Positions 5,308 through 6,615 of a stretch of 6,615 nucleotides of DNA are shown piece after piece. Position numbers and translations under genes: made by a program. The DNA is taken from the NCBI GenBank assembly GCA_023380675.1, contig JAMCRS010000343.1, positions 1 to 6,615 of the forward strand. The letters are read 5' to 3'. Each line of letters begins with the position of its first letter. Positions within the stretch are counted from its first letter, which is position 1. The notes below the pieces were generated by a model. It was not told the DNA's origin. It searched no databases and saw only the letters and a program-made list of their open reading frames with translations. The stretch comes from Chloroflexota bacterium. GTDB lineage: Bacteria > Chloroflexota > Anaerolineae > UBA4142.

Positions 5308-6288
5308 ATGGCAGTGACACTCGTCGACTATTTCAAACAGGCGAAGGACCCGATCAGCCAGGGCTTTATCGCCGACCTGCTCCGGTTCTCCGACCTGTTC
5401 AAGGTCTGTAAGTTCGACAACGTGGACGGACTGCAGGTGGGAGGCACCCGCTGGCAGACCGTCCCGACCGCCGCCTTCCGCAAGATCGGCGAAGGCTACA
5501 CGGAGGGCACCGGCACCACCGAGAACATCGTCGAGACCCTTTCGATTCTCGGCGGCGACGTCAAGGTGGACCGCGTGCTCAGCCAGGCCAAGAACACCTA
5601 CGAAGACCCGCTGATCACGCAGATGCAGATGAAGGCCAAGGCGGTCGCATTTGCCTTCAACGACGCGTTCGTCAACGGCGATCAGGGGACCGACCCGGAC
5701 ACGTTCGAGGGGATCAAGAAACGCGTGAGCAACATGCCGGCGCGCATGTCCGTCGACTGCTACAACACCGTCGACGCCGGCGACGGTCTGCCGATCCTCA
5801 AAGGCGCGGCCGAGGAGAACTTTTTCGTCGACGTGCTGCATCAGGCGATCAAGTACGTCGACGGCGCGACCCACATCTTTTGCAACGAGACCGTGTGGCT
5901 GGGGCTCGGACGCGTGCTTCGCCGGCTGGGCCTGCTCGATACGACGACGGATGCCTACGGCAAACAGTGGGCGTCCTTCGCCGGCGTGCCCTTCGTCGAC
6001 GTGGGGCTCCGCAGCGACAAGAGCACCGAGATCATCTCGAACACGGAGAATCCCGGCGACGGCGGGGCGGACTGCACTTCGCTCTACGTCGCCCGCATGG
6101 ACATGGACGACGGTCTCCACGGCATTCAGCTCGCCGGCAAGTCGCCCAAGCCGTACGATCCGCTGAACGGAAACGAGATGGAAGGCGGGCCGCAGCTGCT
6201 GCGCCGGATCGACTGGCCGGTCGGCCTGTTCAACCTGTCGCAGTACTGCATCTGCCGCGTCAAGGGCTTTCGGGTGGCAGCGGCGTGA
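5308..6288 (+). CDS. Phage major capsid protein, HK97-fold type
   Basis: 326 aa, a normal size for HK97-fold capsid proteins without a fused N-terminal delta domain. It builds the icosahedral shell. Residues 1-50 form the N-arm (LVDYFKQAKDPISQGFIADL). Residues 55-92, KIGEGYTEGTGTTENIVETL onward, match the extended E-loop and start of the P-domain. Residues 96-123 (YEDPLITQMQMKAKAVAFAF then NDAFVNGD) are the long spine helix typical of the family, followed by F133-EGIKKR, the usual F-x-G-hydrophobic turn. Residues 170-320 form the A-domain, with NETVWLGLGRVLRRLG, FAGVPFVDVG and a C-terminal strand (YCICRVKGFRV). These features are recognised by eye from family knowledge. The gene follows a probable scaffold and precedes a probable cement gene, which fits. 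Third-position GC is very high (36 of 40 codons from 5341). Five cysteines (C34, C151, C192, C256, C314) and C316 are present, without a known role. Confidence 0.9.
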   Translation: MAVTLVDYFKQAKDPISQGFIADLLRFSDLFKVCKFDNVDGLQVGGTRWQTVPTAAFRKIGEGYTEGTGTTENIVETLSILGGDVKVDRVLSQAKNTYEDPLITQMQMKAKAVAFAFNDAFVNGDQGTDPDTFEGIKKRVSNMPARMSVDCYNTVDAGDGLPILKGAAEENFFVDVLHQAIKYVDGATHIFCNETVWLGLGRVLRRLGLLDTTTDAYGKQWASFAGVPFVDVGLRSDKSTEIISNTENPGDGGADCTSLYVARMDMDDGLHGIQLAGKSPKPYDPLNGNEMEGGPQLLRRIDWPVGLFNLSQYCICRVKGFRVAAA

Positions 6289-6307
6289 ACGTTCGAACGT
6301 TGGAACG
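6287..6307. repeat. Octamer array after the capsid stop codon, left half
   Basis: GAACGTTC (6287-6294), GAACGTTG (6295-6302) and the first five bases of a third unit, GAACG (6303-6307). The array overlaps the TGA stop of the capsid gene. It contains the same palindrome AACGTTCGAACGTT as the array at 5250-5297. It is interrupted by the inverted-repeat element that starts at 6308 and resumes at 6362. Confidence 0.88.
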
Positions 6308-6362
6308 CGGTGGCACGACCATTATTCGTTGCCGAAGGCAACGAGCCACGGACGTGCCACCG
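6308..6362. mobile_element. Small inverted-repeat element (MITE- or REP-like) inside the octamer array
   Basis: CGGTGGCACGACC (6308-6320) and GGACGTGCCACCG (6350-6362) are 13-base inverted arms with one A/A mismatch. Inside, TCGTTGCC (6326-6333) and GGCAACGA (6337-6344) form a perfect 8-bp stem with a GAA loop, so the whole element can fold as a two-storey hairpin. GAACG stands on both sides (6303-6307 and 6362-6366); removing the element with one copy gives an unbroken octamer array. No transposase is encoded. It could be a non-autonomous insertion or a structured RNA element between two capsid genes. The T content after it is too low for an intrinsic terminator. The inverted repeat is certain; the mobile label is inference. 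Confidence 0.5.
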
Positions 6363-6377
6363 AACGTTGGAACGTTG
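6362..6377. repeat. Octamer array before the cement gene, right half
   Basis: Two perfect GAACGTTG units (6362-6369 and 6370-6377), followed by ATA and the ribosome site AAGGAGG at 6381-6387. The units are in phase with the left half at 6287-6307 once the inverted-repeat element is removed. Confidence 0.88.
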
Positions 6378-6391
6378 ATAAAGGAGGGAAG

Positions 6392-6615
6392 ATGTTTGAC
6401 GCGAATTTACTTTTCAGCGACGAGCAGGCGCTCGCGGCGGACGGTTACAGCGACCATGCCGTCAAGACCGCCAAGACGCCGGCGAACGGCGCCTGGATCG
6501 AGATCGCGGTGACGGCGCTCGCCTCCGTCACGGAGCTGGACGTCCTCGTCTTGGAGAACAGCGCGGACAGCGGCTGGGACTATGCCAGCACCGCGCAAAA
6601 GCTCGCGCAGAAAAA
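6392..6615 (+). CDS. Putative Bbp16-like capsid cement protein, 3' end outside the window
   Basis: The frame is open from ATG 6392 to the window end: 74 codons, no stop, so the protein is partial. AAGGAGG at 6381-6387 lies four bases before the ATG. The visible part begins MFDANLLFSDEQAL, continues through a short polar stretch, and then shows alternating beta-strand patterns: WIEIAVTAL and TELDVLVLENSADSGWDYAS. This N-terminal 'LLFSDEQAL' start followed by a beta sandwich with a quantitative-looking strand resembles the Bbp16 family of cement proteins, first described in Bordetella phage BPP-1, which sit on the outside of HK97-type shells. The gene follows the capsid gene directly, as expected. 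Codon use is GC-rich like scaffold and capsid. The gene is nearly certain; the family call is from memory of the pattern, and another head decoration protein is possible. Confidence 0.6.
   Translation, partial: MFDANLLFSDEQALAADGYSDHAVKTAKTPANGAWIEIAVTALASVTELDVLVLENSADSGWDYASTAQKLAQK

Noticed and set aside
4585..6120. Long open frame on the minus strand (511 codons) across scaffold, octamer array and capsid gene
   Set aside because: It lies opposite two well-supported genes with strong ribosome sites and high third-position GC, which keeps antisense frames free of stops. Its product is Arg/Val/His/Ala-rich with no recognisable domain.

Overview
The window looks like part of a bacterial chromosome or large contig that carries the head-morphogenesis module of a tailed phage or prophage, next to a repeat-rich intergenic stretch. 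The host is probably a GC-rich, non-model bacterium. Three traits suggest a Chloroflexota/Anaerolineae-like genome: a lipoprotein with a long Pro/Thr-rich linker after the lipobox, short GAACGTTS octamer arrays between genes, and hairpin-forming intergenic repeats of the GCCCGCC...GGCGGGCTA type. This is pattern recognition from the sequence alone. It is not a database result, and I hold it with low to moderate confidence.

Layout. Positions 1-514 contain no credible gene. They hold eight 19-bp tandem repeats ending in a strong hairpin, then three 64-65 bp tandem repeats bracketed by two related hairpins in inverted orientation. Positions 515-1207 (minus strand) encode a small secreted lipoprotein with an HExxH zinc-protease-like motif. 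A 41-bp divergent gap follows. The rest reads on the plus strand: a 365-aa Gly/Pro-rich protein of unknown function (1249-2346), a 599-aa protein of unknown function with an acidic N-terminus (2437-4236), a 228-bp gap, a probable scaffolding protein (4465-5250), the HK97-fold-type major capsid protein (5308-6288) and the start of a Bbp16-like capsid cement protein (6392 to beyond the window end).

How the genes work together. Scaffold, major capsid protein and cement form a compact procapsid assembly unit: the scaffold guides polymerisation of the capsid protein and the cement decorates or stabilises the shell. The two large proteins upstream are plausibly virion or ejection components, but no family assignment can be made by eye. 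Terminase, portal and head protease are not in the window.

Most notable signals. (1) Octamer arrays lie between stop codon and ribosome binding site in both gaps of the capsid operon, and one array is split by a 54-55 bp element with 13-bp terminal inverted repeats and an internal hairpin. (2) Codon usage shifts sharply between the 365/599-aa genes (about 60-65% GC at third positions in sampled stretches) and the scaffold/capsid genes (85-90%), so the module may be mosaic. (3) The repeat architecture at the left edge is unusual. No wholly new defence or enzyme system could be supported.
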